Numbered from the stretch's first letter, positions 1 to 10,295 are shown. The stretch: 64,000 nucleotides of DNA from JADKIH01 sp964595205 (GCA_964595205.1 CAZQOQ010000015.1:248001-312000), one strand, 5' to 3'. The notes: a model not told the origin generated them from the letters alone. Numbers and translations are program-made.

Positions 1-60
1 TTAGTTCTTTCAGGAGAATTTCAAAAAACATTCCAAACTAAAACCGGTAGAGATAAATTT
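1..60 (-). other. Edge stretch downstream of ftsK, possible start of next gene
   Basis: Reading leftward from ftsK, an ATG at 29-31 opens a frame (MFFEILLKEL) that continues past the window edge without a stop. Ten codons are too few to identify. It could be the next gene of an ftsK operon or chance. Confidence 0.15.
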
Positions 61-2595
61 CTAATTCTCCCTGTGCCTCAGGCCATTAAGAATTTGCTCA
101 AGGCTCATCGGGTCTTTTATTAAAACTTCCCGGGCTTTGCTACCCTCAAAGGGACCGATTATTTTGGCTGCTTCAAGCTGATCGATAATCCGGCCTGCGC
201 GGTTATAGCCAAGTTTTAATCGCCGCTGAAGCAAACTCGCTGAACCCTGTTGATGCTGTACAATAATCTGGGCAGCCTCCTCGAAAAGCGGATCCCTGTC
301 ATCGAGATCCATATCCTTACTGCCTTCACCGCTTTCATCGATATATTCCGGCAATAAATGAGCATCGGAATAACCGCGTTGCGAACCGATAAATTCAGTG
401 ATCTTGTCTACTTCCGGAGTATCGACGAATGCACACTGAAGGCGGATCAGGTCAGCTCCTGTAGAAAATAACATATCGCCCCGTCCGATCAGCTGATCCG
501 CACCTCCCGTATCCAATATGGTCCTGGAATCTATTTTGGACGTCACCCGGAAAGCAATCCTTGCAGGGAAATTGGCTTTGATTGTTCCGGTGATAATGTT
601 TACCGAAGGCCTCTGTGTTGCAATGATCAGGTGTATTCCAATTGCCCGCGCCAGTTGCGCCAGCCTCGCTATCGGCATTTCGATTTCTTTACCCGCTGTC
701 ATGATCAGATCAGCAAACTCGTCAACCACCAGCACGATGTAAGGGAGAAACTTATGTCCGTTGTTTGGATTAAGCTTCCTGGCGATAAACTTTGCATTAT
801 ATTCCTTGATGTTCCTAACCTGTGCATCCTTTAACAACTCATACCGCTGATCCATTTCCATGCACAGCGAATTCAGCGTGGCAATCACTTTTTTAGTATC
901 GGTGATAATTGCCTCGGCTTCTCCAGGAAGCTTTGCAAGAAAATGTCGTTCTATCGTTTTGAATAATGTGAGTTCAACTTTTTTCGGATCAACGAGAACG
1001 AATTTTACCTGGGCGGGATGCTTGCTGTATAAAAGTGAGACGAGGATGGCATTTAAACCCACCGATTTTCCCTGACCTGTAGCTCCGGCCATGAGTAGAT
1101 GCGGCATGCGGGTGAGGTCGGCTACAAACACTTCATTGCTGATCGTTTTTCCCAATCCCACAGGCAATTCATAATCGTTATTCACGAATTTTTCAGAACC
1201 GAGGACACTCTTCATAGGAACAACTTCGGGCTTCTGGTTCGGAACTTCTATTCCGATCGTTCCTTTCCCCGGAATCGGGGCGATGATACGGATGCCAAGT
1301 GCGGCGAGACTCAGTGCTATATCATCTTCAAGGTTCTTGATCTTCGAGATTCTTACTCCGGCCTGCGGAACAATCTCAAACAACGTTACCGTCGGTCCGA
1401 TGGTAGCTTTAATTTTTTCTATCAGGATGTTGTAATGACTAAGCGTCTCAACAATCCTGTTCTTATTAGCTTCGAGTTCTTCTTTGTTGACTTCAATTCT
1501 CTTGTCGCCGTAATTTTCGAGAAGATCGAGAGTAGGGTAGGTGTATGATGATAAATCGAGAGTCGGATCATAATCACCCTGCGCATGCATCAGCTCCTGA
1601 GAGCCTTCGGTTATCAACTCATCATTAACAATTGCTTCAACTTCCATCGGTACTTCACCGTCTGAAGTAATGACCGGCCTGGATACAGGCGTTATCTCAA
1701 GCTCTTCTGGTGAAACGGTTTCCTCTTCTTCCTCTTCTTCCATCTCTTCAGACGCATCAACAACTTCTTCCTCATCAAGGTTAACAAACTCTCCTTCTTC
1801 TTCCGTTTCTTCCTCTTCTGATGAATCGTCAAGCTCCAACTCAACCGTATTTGCTTCTTTATCCTTAACTACATTTTCGGGATTTTTCAGATTCTCCACT
1901 GTTACAGGAATGCCTGTCTCTTCCACACTTCCTTCTTCTGCAACGATGCCTGGTTTTCTCTTCAGCGGAATATTAAATGCAACTACAAGGAATCCAACAA
2001 AAGAAAATACAAGCAGCGTGCCCGTACCGATAAAACCCACAATCGAATTGAGCGTCTGGCTCATCCGGTATCCATAGCCACCGGCAAGAATGAGATAGTC
2101 TGACTGCTTATGGAAAATATAACCCAGGAATGTCGAAAGCCAGACCATCGTAAACAATGTATACCTGAGAGTTTTTCCGAATGGTAAAATTGTGATATCC
2201 CATAAAATTTTAATTCCAAAAAGCATCATTAAGAATGGGAAAGCAAATGCACAGATGCCAAACCAGTCGTTTTGAAATCTCAATCCGGTAATGGCACCAA
2301 GTTTTCCCAGCCAGTTTTCAACATTCACATCTCCTCTGGATAACAACTGCCAGATTGAATCCGCGCCGGCAATGGCCTGGTCTGTCTTCCACGTGTAAAA
2401 ATTGGAAATGAAAGAAACGATCATAAAAAAAGATAACATGATCAATAGCAATCCCGCAATCTTATGTGTCCTTTCATCACCAAAAAAAGAACGAATCGCT
2501 TCTATCCGGTCACTAAATGTAATTTTCTTCTTTTTTTGCCGTTCCTTCTTTTCTTTAACCTCCTCAACAGGCTCGCTCTTAAGCTTATTTGCCAT
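61..2595 (-). CDS. ftsK: DNA translocase FtsK/SpoIIIE
   Basis: 844-aa ATP-driven DNA pump of the division septum, expected to move chromosome termini and activate XerCD dimer resolution. Four hydrophobic segments (about 46-66, 110-130, 143-161, 184-208) anchor it in the inner membrane. A strongly acidic Glu-rich linker (about 255-300) replaces the long Pro/Gln linker of E. coli FtsK. The motor holds Walker A GATGQGKS (504-511), Walker B LVVDEFADL and ATQRPS. The C-terminal winged-helix gamma domain (GSASLLQRRLKLGYNRAG) is complete. The start is MANKLKSE with a basic N terminus. The next gene to the right, recN, is divergent. The family and completeness are clear; the linker composition is the only unusual feature. 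Confidence 0.97.
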   Translation of the reverse strand: MANKLKSEPVEEVKEKKERQKKKKITFSDRIEAIRSFFGDERTHKIAGLLLIMLSFFMIVSFISNFYTWKTDQAIAGADSIWQLLSRGDVNVENWLGKLGAITGLRFQNDWFGICAFAFPFLMMLFGIKILWDITILPFGKTLRYTLFTMVWLSTFLGYIFHKQSDYLILAGGYGYRMSQTLNSIVGFIGTGTLLVFSFVGFLVVAFNIPLKRKPGIVAEEGSVEETGIPVTVENLKNPENVVKDKEANTVELELDDSSEEEETEEEGEFVNLDEEEVVDASEEMEEEEEEETVSPEELEITPVSRPVITSDGEVPMEVEAIVNDELITEGSQELMHAQGDYDPTLDLSSYTYPTLDLLENYGDKRIEVNKEELEANKNRIVETLSHYNILIEKIKATIGPTVTLFEIVPQAGVRISKIKNLEDDIALSLAALGIRIIAPIPGKGTIGIEVPNQKPEVVPMKSVLGSEKFVNNDYELPVGLGKTISNEVFVADLTRMPHLLMAGATGQGKSVGLNAILVSLLYSKHPAQVKFVLVDPKKVELTLFKTIERHFLAKLPGEAEAIITDTKKVIATLNSLCMEMDQRYELLKDAQVRNIKEYNAKFIARKLNPNNGHKFLPYIVLVVDEFADLIMTAGKEIEMPIARLAQLARAIGIHLIIATQRPSVNIITGTIKANFPARIAFRVTSKIDSRTILDTGGADQLIGRGDMLFSTGADLIRLQCAFVDTPEVDKITEFIGSQRGYSDAHLLPEYIDESGEGSKDMDLDDRDPLFEEAAQIIVQHQQGSASLLQRRLKLGYNRAGRIIDQLEAAKIIGPFEGSKAREVLIKDPMSLEQILNGLRHREN

Positions 2596-2882
2596 GAATT
2601 ATCTGTATTATTAATGGATTTAAAGATAGATACACCTCAAATGTCAGTACTGATGCGGTTCAAAAGATATGAACAACGTTTTCAAGAAGTTAATTTTCAG
2701 ATTGATCTTAACTTGAAACGGACGACGGATTGAAATCTTTTCCGGTAAGAAATAAATTAACCTTCAGTGTAAATACATTAAATAACAGTATTGAAAATCA
2801 AAATCTTAATTACGAAGGAGAATTTAAAACATTTTTAATTTATTGGGATTTCTTTCAAAACCTCTTTTTTACCTTCACAGCC

Positions 2883-4541
2883 ATGCTTAGGAAATTGAAC
2901 GTTCAGAATTATGCCCTCATCGACGAACTCCAGCTTCAGTTCGGAAGTGGTTTAAACATTATCACCGGAGAAACAGGTGCGGGTAAATCGGTGCTGATGG
3001 GAGCATTGGGTTTGCTTCTTGGTGACAGGGCAGATTCTTCTGCCTTGCTGGATAAGTCGCGGAAATGTATTATCGAGGGTGAATTTCTTGCTTCAAAAAA
3101 TGTCAAAGCATTTCTCGAAGCACAGGAACTCGATGCAGAGGATGAACTGTTTCTTCACAGGGAAATTACGAAGGATGGAAAATCGAGGTCGTTTATCAAT
3201 GATACACCGGTTAATCTTGCCCAGCTTCGTCAGCTCGGAAACCTGCTGGTAGATATTCATTCCCAGCACGAGACTCTTTTATTGAACCAGTCCGATTTTC
3301 AATTATCTGTCATCGACGCTTTTGCCGGACATGCGAAATTGATATCTGATTACCGCCGCGAATTTCGTCTTTATAAAAATGCAGCTCTTGAATTAAAGCA
3401 GTTCATCGAAGAAGAGAATAAATCCAAGACAGACCAGGATTACCTGCAGTTTCAATACGATGAATTGAGCGAAGCCAGTCTCTCTGACGGCGAACAGGAA
3501 AAACTGGAACAGGAGTTTTCATCTCTGAGTCATGCCGAAGAAATTAAAACCGGTGTCAGTCATTTTTCAGATGCCGTCAGCGGCAATGAGAATAATTTGT
3601 TGTCTTCACTTTCTGCGGTAACTAATCTTGTATCAGGACTATCAAAATATTCCCCGAAAATTTCGGATGCCGTAAACCGGTTGAAGGCGGTGCAGATTGA
3701 AATAAAGGATATTGAGTATGAGATTGAACAGATCTCCGGTTCGATCAGCCCGGACCCTAAACGCATGGAAATCGTCAGCGACAGATTAAACCTGCTTTAC
3801 AGGCTACAGCAGAAACACAGGCTGGAAAGTGTTGATGGACTCATCCAGCTTCGTGAGTCATTAAATGAAAAACTCTCATCCTACAACTCCCTCGAAGAGA
3901 AGATCAGGAATAAAACTAAAGAGACGGAAGAGCTTTTTAATCAGGTTAAGAAAGATGCTATAAAGATTTCTGAAAACAGGCAAAGGGCAATTCCTTCAAT
4001 TGAAACAAAAATTAAAAAATTACTTTCCGAATTGGGAATGCCGAATGCAGTATTGAAAATTGAGATGACGCCCACGCAGGAGGAGGAGATTAATGAAAGG
4101 GGCATGGACAGGATAAAATTTTTATTCTCTGCAAACAAGGGTATTCCATTTTCCGACATCAGCAGGGTTGCAAGTGGCGGTGAATTAAGCAGACTTATGC
4201 TATGTTTAAAGGCAAGTGTTGCGAAGCTTGTCGAACTCCCGACCATCGTCTTTGATGAGATTGATACGGGTGTGAGCGGCGAGACTGCATTCAAGATCGG
4301 GAAGGTCATGCAGGAATTATCTTCTTCGCACCAGTTGATTTCAATCACGCATCTTCCACAGATTGCAAGCAGGGGAGAGGATCACTTTTTCGTATACAAG
4401 GAAATTATTGGAAAGAAGACCTTCACGCGCGTCAGGAAATTGTCATTTGACGAGAGAGTCGATGAAGTTGCACGCATGCTCAGTGGAGAAAAGCCAACTT
4501 CCGTTGCAAAAGAAAATGCAAGGGAACTTTTAGGTGCGTAA
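2883..4541 (+). CDS. recN: DNA repair protein RecN
   Basis: 552-aa SMC-like ATPase acting early in double-strand break repair. The Walker A motif GETGAGKS is at residues 29-36, long coiled-coil arms fill the middle, and the C-terminal half carries the ABC signature ASGGELSRLMLCLK and Walker B VFDEIDTGVSG. I chose the ATG at 2883 (MLRKLNVQNYALI). It gives the usual RecN length and puts the Walker A at the usual distance, whereas the frame open from 2730 adds 51 residues that do not resemble the family. It diverges from ftsK across about 290 bp of AT-rich DNA and is followed 40 bp later by a secreted protein gene. Confidence 0.95.
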   Translation: MLRKLNVQNYALIDELQLQFGSGLNIITGETGAGKSVLMGALGLLLGDRADSSALLDKSRKCIIEGEFLASKNVKAFLEAQELDAEDELFLHREITKDGKSRSFINDTPVNLAQLRQLGNLLVDIHSQHETLLLNQSDFQLSVIDAFAGHAKLISDYRREFRLYKNAALELKQFIEEENKSKTDQDYLQFQYDELSEASLSDGEQEKLEQEFSSLSHAEEIKTGVSHFSDAVSGNENNLLSSLSAVTNLVSGLSKYSPKISDAVNRLKAVQIEIKDIEYEIEQISGSISPDPKRMEIVSDRLNLLYRLQQKHRLESVDGLIQLRESLNEKLSSYNSLEEKIRNKTKETEELFNQVKKDAIKISENRQRAIPSIETKIKKLLSELGMPNAVLKIEMTPTQEEEINERGMDRIKFLFSANKGIPFSDISRVASGGELSRLMLCLKASVAKLVELPTIVFDEIDTGVSGETAFKIGKVMQELSSSHQLISITHLPQIASRGEDHFFVYKEIIGKKTFTRVRKLSFDERVDEVARMLSGEKPTSVAKENARELLGA

Positions 4542-4581
4542 TTTATATTACCTTTATTGTTGAAACTTTAAATCTGTCCTT

Positions 4582-6390
4582 ATGAAAAAAATTATTTCTT
4601 CCTTAATCATTCTCGTGTATTTTATTTCCCCGGATGTCTATTCGCGGGAAAATAGTAATTCAAAAAGTCAGAATAAACCTGTAGCAGTTGCAGCAGGTTG
4701 TTCGCCCTCTACATCGCATGCAGATCTCGATATTGGAAACGTAAGAGCTCCGATCTGGATCAATGGCGACATGTGGTGGGATCTGTCAGGATCAGCATTG
4801 TATGAAATTCCAAAAAACTCTGGAAAGCATTCGCTCTTTTCGGGTGCAATCTGGATTGGCGGAAAAGATGGATCCGGAAATTTAAAGATTGCCGCTCAAA
4901 CATATCGTCAGAGTGGTTCTGATTTCTGGCCGGGTCCAATAGATACAGCTAATGTATCAGTTAATGCTGCCCGTTGTCTTCATTATGACAGGATGTGGAA
5001 AATCACCAGGCAGGAAGTTTATGATTTCGTGAACGGAGCACCACCCTCACAGGTCATTCAGGATTGGCCGGGGAATGGGGATCCTGCGTATAGTGAGAGC
5101 AGTTTTCTGGCACCTTTTTACGATAATAACGGCGACGGAATATACAGCGTAGCTGATGGCGATTATCCAAAATATTATTTCGGAACACAGCCGCCGGGAA
5201 CTGACAACCGTTTGTTGGGAGATCAAACCATCTGGTGGGTATTCAATGATGTCGGTAATGTTCATAGTGAAACGAATTCTGTTTTTCCAATCGGTTTGGA
5301 AATCAGAGCACAGGCATACGCTTTTTGTTCAGACGACTCAGACTTAAGCAACACAACTTTTTACACCTATCAGTTTATAAACAGGAGTTCTTCGATTTTG
5401 TATGAAACAGCGGTTGGACAGTTTACAGATGTAGACCTGGGTTATTACCAGGATGATTATGTTGGATGTGATGTAGGGCGTGATTTGGGATATGGTTATA
5501 ATGGTGATGATTTGGATGAAGGCGCAAATGGCTATGGGACATTGATTCCCGCAGTTGGAATTGACATTTTACAGGGTCCGCTGGCTGATGCAGGTGACCA
5601 GGTGGATAACGACCATGATTCGATTATCGATGAACCCGGTGAGGAAATCCTGATGTCAGGCTTTATGTATTACAATAACGACGCGTCAGTTACGGGAAAT
5701 CCTGTTTCGGCTTTGGATCACTATTACTATATGACAAATACATGGAAAGATCAGTCGCATGTGCTTTACGGTGGATCGGGTTGGGGTATTCCCGGTGCTC
5801 CTGCCTGCAATTACATGTATCCGGGAAATTCCGATCCTTCACATTATGGTACTCAGGGCGTGGATCCGGGTTTTGAATGGTCGGAAAAAAATCCCTGCAT
5901 TGGTTGTGGACCGATAAATCCGAGCGACAGGAGATTTATCATGAGCAGTGGTAAATTTACAATGATACCAGGGCAGGTCAGTTATTTAACTAAAGCCGCC
6001 GTGTGGGCTCGAGTCCCCGGCGGTGCAGACTCTTCATTGCATGCATTGCTTCGTGTGGATGATAAAATTCAGGATTTCTTCGATAATAATTTTTCATCCA
6101 TATCTACCTGCGCGTTGACGATTGGAATTGATGAGTTAGAACAAATTAATTTCTCGGTATTTCCATCTGTTACAACTGACAAGTTTACGATTCAACTGAA
6201 GGATAAATATAAAAGCATTTCCCTGAAAGTGTTTTCATCCGATGGGAAATTGGTGTATGATGCAGATGAAAAAAAATCTCAACAATTTGTGGTTGATGCT
6301 TCCGGCTGGGAATCTGGAATTTATTATTTTCAGTTGCATGATGAAACAAAAAAATATGGCAAGGGAAAAATTGTTGTAATAAATGACTGA
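4582..6390 (+). CDS. Secreted protein with T9SS type A C-terminal sorting domain
   Basis: 602 aa, function unknown. The N terminus is a signal peptide (lysines then a hydrophobic stretch ending near residue 21). The body is rich in Trp, Gly, Asp and Tyr and holds acidic Ca-binding-like loops such as DNNGDGIYSVADGD and a Cys-rich patch (NPCIGCGPINPSDRR). The last about 80 residues form a type A sorting domain: FSVFPSVTTDKFTIQ, SLKVFSSDGKLV, GWESGIYYFQL, KGKIVVIND. It should therefore be exported by Sec, then moved across the outer membrane by T9SS and released or anchored. No catalytic motif was recognised. It stands alone between recN and fabI on the same strand. Confidence 0.85.
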   Translation: MKKIISSLIILVYFISPDVYSRENSNSKSQNKPVAVAAGCSPSTSHADLDIGNVRAPIWINGDMWWDLSGSALYEIPKNSGKHSLFSGAIWIGGKDGSGNLKIAAQTYRQSGSDFWPGPIDTANVSVNAARCLHYDRMWKITRQEVYDFVNGAPPSQVIQDWPGNGDPAYSESSFLAPFYDNNGDGIYSVADGDYPKYYFGTQPPGTDNRLLGDQTIWWVFNDVGNVHSETNSVFPIGLEIRAQAYAFCSDDSDLSNTTFYTYQFINRSSSILYETAVGQFTDVDLGYYQDDYVGCDVGRDLGYGYNGDDLDEGANGYGTLIPAVGIDILQGPLADAGDQVDNDHDSIIDEPGEEILMSGFMYYNNDASVTGNPVSALDHYYYMTNTWKDQSHVLYGGSGWGIPGAPACNYMYPGNSDPSHYGTQGVDPGFEWSEKNPCIGCGPINPSDRRFIMSSGKFTMIPGQVSYLTKAAVWARVPGGADSSLHALLRVDDKIQDFFDNNFSSISTCALTIGIDELEQINFSVFPSVTTDKFTIQLKDKYKSISLKVFSSDGKLVYDADEKKSQQFVVDASGWESGIYYFQLHDETKKYGKGKIVVIND

Positions 6391-6426
6391 AACTGCATGA
6401 AGTAATAATTAAGTGAATCCTTCTGC

Positions 6427-6434
6427 TATATTTG
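6427..6434 (+). promoter_or_regulatory. Bacteroidota -7 promoter box for fabI
   Basis: TATATTTG matches TAnnTTTG. It lies 15 bp before the fabI ATG. A TTG inside it opens an in-frame extension of fabI, which argues that this TTG is promoter, not start codon. No clear -33 TTG was seen. Confidence 0.6.
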
Positions 6435-6449
6435 TCAAAAATTTACGAC

Positions 6450-7262
6450 ATGTCTTATAGTCTGTTAAAAGGAAAAAGAGGAATCATTTCCGGCGCGCTG
6501 GATGCCAATTCAATTGCCTGGAAAGTTGCACAGCGCTGTCACCAGGAAGGAGCGCAAATTATTTTAACCAATGCGCCCATTGCAATGCGAATGGGAGAAA
6601 TCAAAAAGCTTGCTGATGAAACGAAGTCTGAAATCATCCCCGCAGATGCTACTTCCGTCGAGGACATCACCAGATTGTACAATGAATCTGCGCAGAAACT
6701 CGGTGGTAAAATGGATTTCGTACTTCATTCCATTGGAATGTCAGTGAACATCCGCAAAAATATTCCATACGTCGAAAGCAATTACGATTTCTTCGCAAAA
6801 GGCATCGACGTCTCGGCCATGTCGCTGCACAAAATGCTTAGCGTGGCCATGAAGCTCGATGCCATCAACGAATGGGGCAGCGTGGTGGCTTTAACTTATA
6901 TTGCTGCACAGCGCACGTTCCCGTTTTATACTGACATGGCCGATATCAAGGCTTTGTTGGAATCGATCACCAGAAGCTTCGGTTATCACTACGGTAAATT
7001 TAAAAACGTCCGGGTTAATACCGTGTCGCAGTCGCCGACCAAAACCACAGCCGGCACCGGAATCAAAGGATTCGAGAATTTTTACAATTTCGCCGACCAG
7101 ATTTCACCGCTAGGAAACGCAAGTGCAGATGCCTGCGCTGATTATTGTGTCACCCTGTTTTCCGATCTTACACGAATGGTGACCATGCAAAACCTCTATC
7201 ACGACGGTGGTTATTCAACGACAGGTATTAGCAGTGAGGTGATGGATAAATTTCAATCCTGA
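6450..7262 (+). CDS. fabI: Enoyl-[acyl-carrier-protein] reductase (NADH) FabI
   Basis: 270-aa short-chain dehydrogenase-type enzyme that reduces trans-2-enoyl-ACP in the last step of each fatty-acid elongation cycle. Visible marks are a Rossmann start (KGKRGIISGALDANSIAW), the FabI-type Tyr-x6-Lys pair (Tyr160 and Lys167 in FPFYTDMADIK) and the conserved LHSIGMS and SQSPTKTTAG segments. The start at ATG 6450 (MSYSLLKGKRG) matches the family; the upstream TTG at 6432 lies inside the promoter box. It is convergent with clpC, and the two share a 21-bp inverted repeat terminator. Confidence 0.95.
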   Translation: MSYSLLKGKRGIISGALDANSIAWKVAQRCHQEGAQIILTNAPIAMRMGEIKKLADETKSEIIPADATSVEDITRLYNESAQKLGGKMDFVLHSIGMSVNIRKNIPYVESNYDFFAKGIDVSAMSLHKMLSVAMKLDAINEWGSVVALTYIAAQRTFPFYTDMADIKALLESITRSFGYHYGKFKNVRVNTVSQSPTKTTAGTGIKGFENFYNFADQISPLGNASADACADYCVTLFSDLTRMVTMQNLYHDGGYSTTGISSEVMDKFQS

Positions 7263-7263
7263 G

Positions 7264-7320
7264 TAAAGTCAAAGATCAAAGATCAAAATTCAAAATTCAA
7301 AAATCAAAGCTAAAAAAAAG
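7264..7320. repeat. Degenerate TCAAA(A) short tandem repeat
   Basis: A run of about eight AGATCAAA / ATTCAAAA units follows the fabI stop codon directly and merges with the terminator stem. Related simple repeats occur at 44981-45015 and 55619-55655, also at convergent gene ends. Confidence 0.6.
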
Positions 7321-7369
7321 TCAAAAGTCAAAAACGCAATCATGAAAATGCGTTTTTGACTTTTGACTT
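7318..7369. terminator. Bidirectional terminator between fabI and clpC
   Basis: A perfect 21-bp inverted repeat (7318-7338 against 7349-7369; left arm starts AAGTCAAAAGTC) with a 10-nt loop. A-rich and T-rich flanks on either side suit termination in both directions. Confidence 0.8.
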
Positions 7370-7382
7370 TTAACTTTAATTA

Positions 7383-9953
7383 TTATTCTTCTTTTTTCTT
7401 CCTTGACGTACCCGATTTTGCAGGCGGAGGAAGTGGAGGTGGAGTATTGGCTTTTGTTACGGAGATCTTCAGACTGTTTGATTCTTTGTCGAAGTTTACA
7501 ACGATCGTGTCTCCTTCGGCAAGTTCCGCCTTGATGATCTCTTCGGCAAGCGGATCTTCCAGGTATTTCTGGATAGCCCGCTTAAGCGGTCTCGCACCGT
7601 AATTCACATCAAATCCTTTTTCAGAGATGAAGTCCTTCGCCTCGGTGGAAAGTTCGATCTTATAACCAAGTTCGAATATTCTCTTGTACAGATGAACGAG
7701 TTCAACGTCAATGATCTTATGGATGTGTTCTTTATCGAGTGAATTAAACATGACCACGTCATCAATCCTGTTCAGGAACTCAGGCGCAAAGGCTTTCTTC
7801 AGCGCATTTTCTATCACTCCACGTGTATGATCGTCTGCGCCGCTGAGTTTGGCATTGGTCTGGAATCCGACACCCTGACCGAAGTCCTTCAACTGCCTCG
7901 AACCGATGTTTGATGTCATGATCATAATTGTATTCTTGAAATCAACTTTGCGGCCCAGACTGTCAGTCAGAACTCCTTCGTCAAGTACCTGCAGCAACAG
8001 GTTGAAAATATCCGGATGCGCTTTTTCAATTTCATCAAGCAACACGACAGAATAAGGCTTGCGTCTTACTTTTTCGGTAAGCTGTCCTCCCTCTTCATAT
8101 CCCACATATCCCGGAGGCGCTCCGATCAGTCGTGATACCGCAAATTTTTCCATGTACTCGCTCATATCAATTCGAATGAGAGCCTCTTCAGAGTCAAACA
8201 GGTATCTTGCAATTACCTTCGCCAGTTCTGTCTTACCAACACCGGTAGGGCCGAGGAAAATGAACGTGCCAATCGGTTTATTCGGATCCTTTAACCCGGC
8301 GCGATTCCTCTGAATGGCTTTCACAACCTTTGCAATTGCATCGTCTTGTCCGATCACTTTCCCTTTTAATTCTTCAGCCATCTTCACGAGGCGGGTGCTT
8401 TCAGTCTGGGCAACACGGGTGACAGGAATGCCGGTCATCATGGCCACAACTTCTGCAACATCGTTTTCAGTTACCGTGTAACGGTGAGTCTTAGTCTCTT
8501 CTTCCCACTGACGTTTGGCTATGTCGAGTTGTTCGAGTAATTGTTTTTCGTTATCACGGAGTTTGGCAGCCTCTTCGTATTTCTGGCTGCGGACTACGCG
8601 ATTCTTTTCATTCTTTATATCCTGTACTTTATTTTCGAGTTCAAGGATGTTTTTAGGAACGTGGATATTGGTGATGTGTACCCGCGAGCCGGCTTCATCA
8701 AGAGCATCAATAGCCTTATCCGGAAGGAAACGGTCGGTGATGTATCTTGAGGTAAGTTTCACACAAGCCTTAATTGCTTCGGGAGTATAGTTTACGTTAT
8801 GATGTTCTTCATAACGCTCTTTAATGTTATTCAGAATCTCCAGTGATTCATCGATCGAAGCAGGCTCGATAAGAACACGCTGGAAACGACGATCCAAAGC
8901 TCCGTCTTTTTCAATGTACTGACGATACTCGTCGAGCGTGGTTGCGCCAATGCATTGTATTTCGCCTCTTGCAAGGGCTGGCTTGAACATGTTGGATGCG
9001 TCGAGCGAACCAGAGGCTCCGCCGGCTCCGATAATAGTATGAATCTCATCGATGAATAAAATGACGTCAGGAGATTTTTCGAGTTCGTTCATCACAGCTT
9101 TCATCCTTTCTTCGAATTGTCCGCGGTATTTGGTACCGGCAACAAGTGAAGCAAGATCCAGGGTTACAATCCTCTTATTGAAAAGAACCCTCGATACTTT
9201 TCTCTGAACGATGCGAAGGGCAAGACCTTCTGCGATGGCAGATTTTCCAACGCCGGGTTCGCCGATGAGGATCGGATTATTCTTCTTCCTGCGGGAAAGT
9301 ATCTGTGAAACCCTTTCGATTTCTTTCTCACGGCCAACGATGGGATCGAGGCGACCGTCTTCCGCGGCTTTTGTAAGATCTCGTCCGAAATTATCCAGAA
9401 CAGGTGTTTTTGACTTGGAATCGGTGTTCTTTTTACCGGTAACACCGCTGCTGCCTTCATCATCCTTTGCATAAGGATCGTCATCGGCAGGATTCTGAGG
9501 TGCTTCGGATTTGAAATTAGATTTCATAATGTCGAGTTCTTCTTTTACGATATCGTAGTTGATTCCATACTGATTCAGAATCTGCGTGGCTATGTTATCC
9601 TCATCTTTCAAAATAGAAAGTAACAGATGCTCTGTTCCTATCACATCACTTTTAAAAACTTTTGCCTCGAGATAAGTGATCTTTAATGCTTTCTCTGCCT
9701 GTTTTGTCAGAGGTATATTGCTCAGGTTGCTCATGGAAGAGGAGGTACCCTTCACTGAACTTTCAACTGATTTGCGAAGTTCTCCAAGATTGATACCCAG
9801 GGACTTCAGGATTTTTATGGCCATTCCTTCGCCTTCACGGATAAGTCCTAGGAGGAGATGTTCAGTGCCTATGTAATCGTGTCCAAGACGCAATGCTTCT
9901 TCACGACTAAAAGTGATTACGTCTTTGACGCGGGGAGAAAATTTTGCTTCCAT
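7383..9953 (-). CDS. clpC: ATP-dependent Clp protease ATP-binding subunit ClpC
   Basis: 856-aa HSP100 unfoldase that feeds proteins to ClpP. Domains in order: a double Clp_N repeat (about 1-145), a Lys/Asp-rich linker, first AAA+ with GEPGVGKS (231-238) and FIDEIHTIIGAG, a UVR-like coiled coil (about 445-480), second AAA+ with GPTGVGKT (568-575), and the C-terminal D2-small domain. The UVR-like insert makes ClpC a better call than ClpA or ClpB. The tail is proline- and lysine-rich (PPPLPPPAKSG), ending after the usual fold. It diverges from gyrA over 342 bp; a candidate -7 box is at 10025-10032. Confidence 0.94.
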   Translation of the reverse strand: MEAKFSPRVKDVITFSREEALRLGHDYIGTEHLLLGLIREGEGMAIKILKSLGINLGELRKSVESSVKGTSSSMSNLSNIPLTKQAEKALKITYLEAKVFKSDVIGTEHLLLSILKDEDNIATQILNQYGINYDIVKEELDIMKSNFKSEAPQNPADDDPYAKDDEGSSGVTGKKNTDSKSKTPVLDNFGRDLTKAAEDGRLDPIVGREKEIERVSQILSRRKKNNPILIGEPGVGKSAIAEGLALRIVQRKVSRVLFNKRIVTLDLASLVAGTKYRGQFEERMKAVMNELEKSPDVILFIDEIHTIIGAGGASGSLDASNMFKPALARGEIQCIGATTLDEYRQYIEKDGALDRRFQRVLIEPASIDESLEILNNIKERYEEHHNVNYTPEAIKACVKLTSRYITDRFLPDKAIDALDEAGSRVHITNIHVPKNILELENKVQDIKNEKNRVVRSQKYEEAAKLRDNEKQLLEQLDIAKRQWEEETKTHRYTVTENDVAEVVAMMTGIPVTRVAQTESTRLVKMAEELKGKVIGQDDAIAKVVKAIQRNRAGLKDPNKPIGTFIFLGPTGVGKTELAKVIARYLFDSEEALIRIDMSEYMEKFAVSRLIGAPPGYVGYEEGGQLTEKVRRKPYSVVLLDEIEKAHPDIFNLLLQVLDEGVLTDSLGRKVDFKNTIMIMTSNIGSRQLKDFGQGVGFQTNAKLSGADDHTRGVIENALKKAFAPEFLNRIDDVVMFNSLDKEHIHKIIDVELVHLYKRIFELGYKIELSTEAKDFISEKGFDVNYGARPLKRAIQKYLEDPLAEEIIKAELAEGDTIVVNFDKESNSLKISVTKANTPPPLPPPAKSGTSRKKKEE

Positions 9954-10295
9954 ACTAAGTTTTATTTATTCGATATAACGCTCGTTGATATATTAGGTTC
10001 TACGGGTGTTTTGTAAGATATCAACAAAATTAGATATTTGTTTTCAAGCGCGATGCAATTAACATGCATTTGACAATTTACTGTCAATCGGACAGGTATA
10101 CTTTTCAACAAAAATCTGTTTAATAAACGGCTTTCTGTTCAGGTTATTTTTTGTAAATTCGGGCTTCTTTTTTAAGGGTATAAAAGTCAATAATTCTTTA
10201 CCTGACACCTTAAAATTCCACCTCCTGTGATTGAAACTTTGATCAATGACGGGGATAAATTTATTATAATTCATTAAGAACTCAATATTTAAGAA
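9954..10295. other. clpC-gyrA divergent intergenic region
   Basis: 342 bp with no credible gene. It holds the clpC promoter candidate (10025-10032) and an inverted repeat TTGACA-N6-TGTCAA at 10070-10087 that could be an operator. A T-rich stretch near 10150 (ATTTTTTG) is one base off a -7 box for gyrA. Confidence 0.5.
10025..10032 (-). promoter_or_regulatory. Candidate -7 promoter box for clpC
   Basis: On the minus strand this reads TAATTTTG, matching TAnnTTTG, with a TTG (plus-strand CAA at 10056-10058) 23 bp upstream. The implied leader is about 65-70 nt. Confidence 0.5.

Noticed and set aside
1670..2077. 135-aa Ser/Thr-rich frame on the plus strand
   Set aside because: It is the antisense of the acidic Glu-rich linker of FtsK; low complexity mirrored from a real gene.
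6432..6449. TTG start giving FabI six extra residues
   Set aside because: The TTG is the end of the -7 promoter box TATATTTG; the family starts at MSYSLL.
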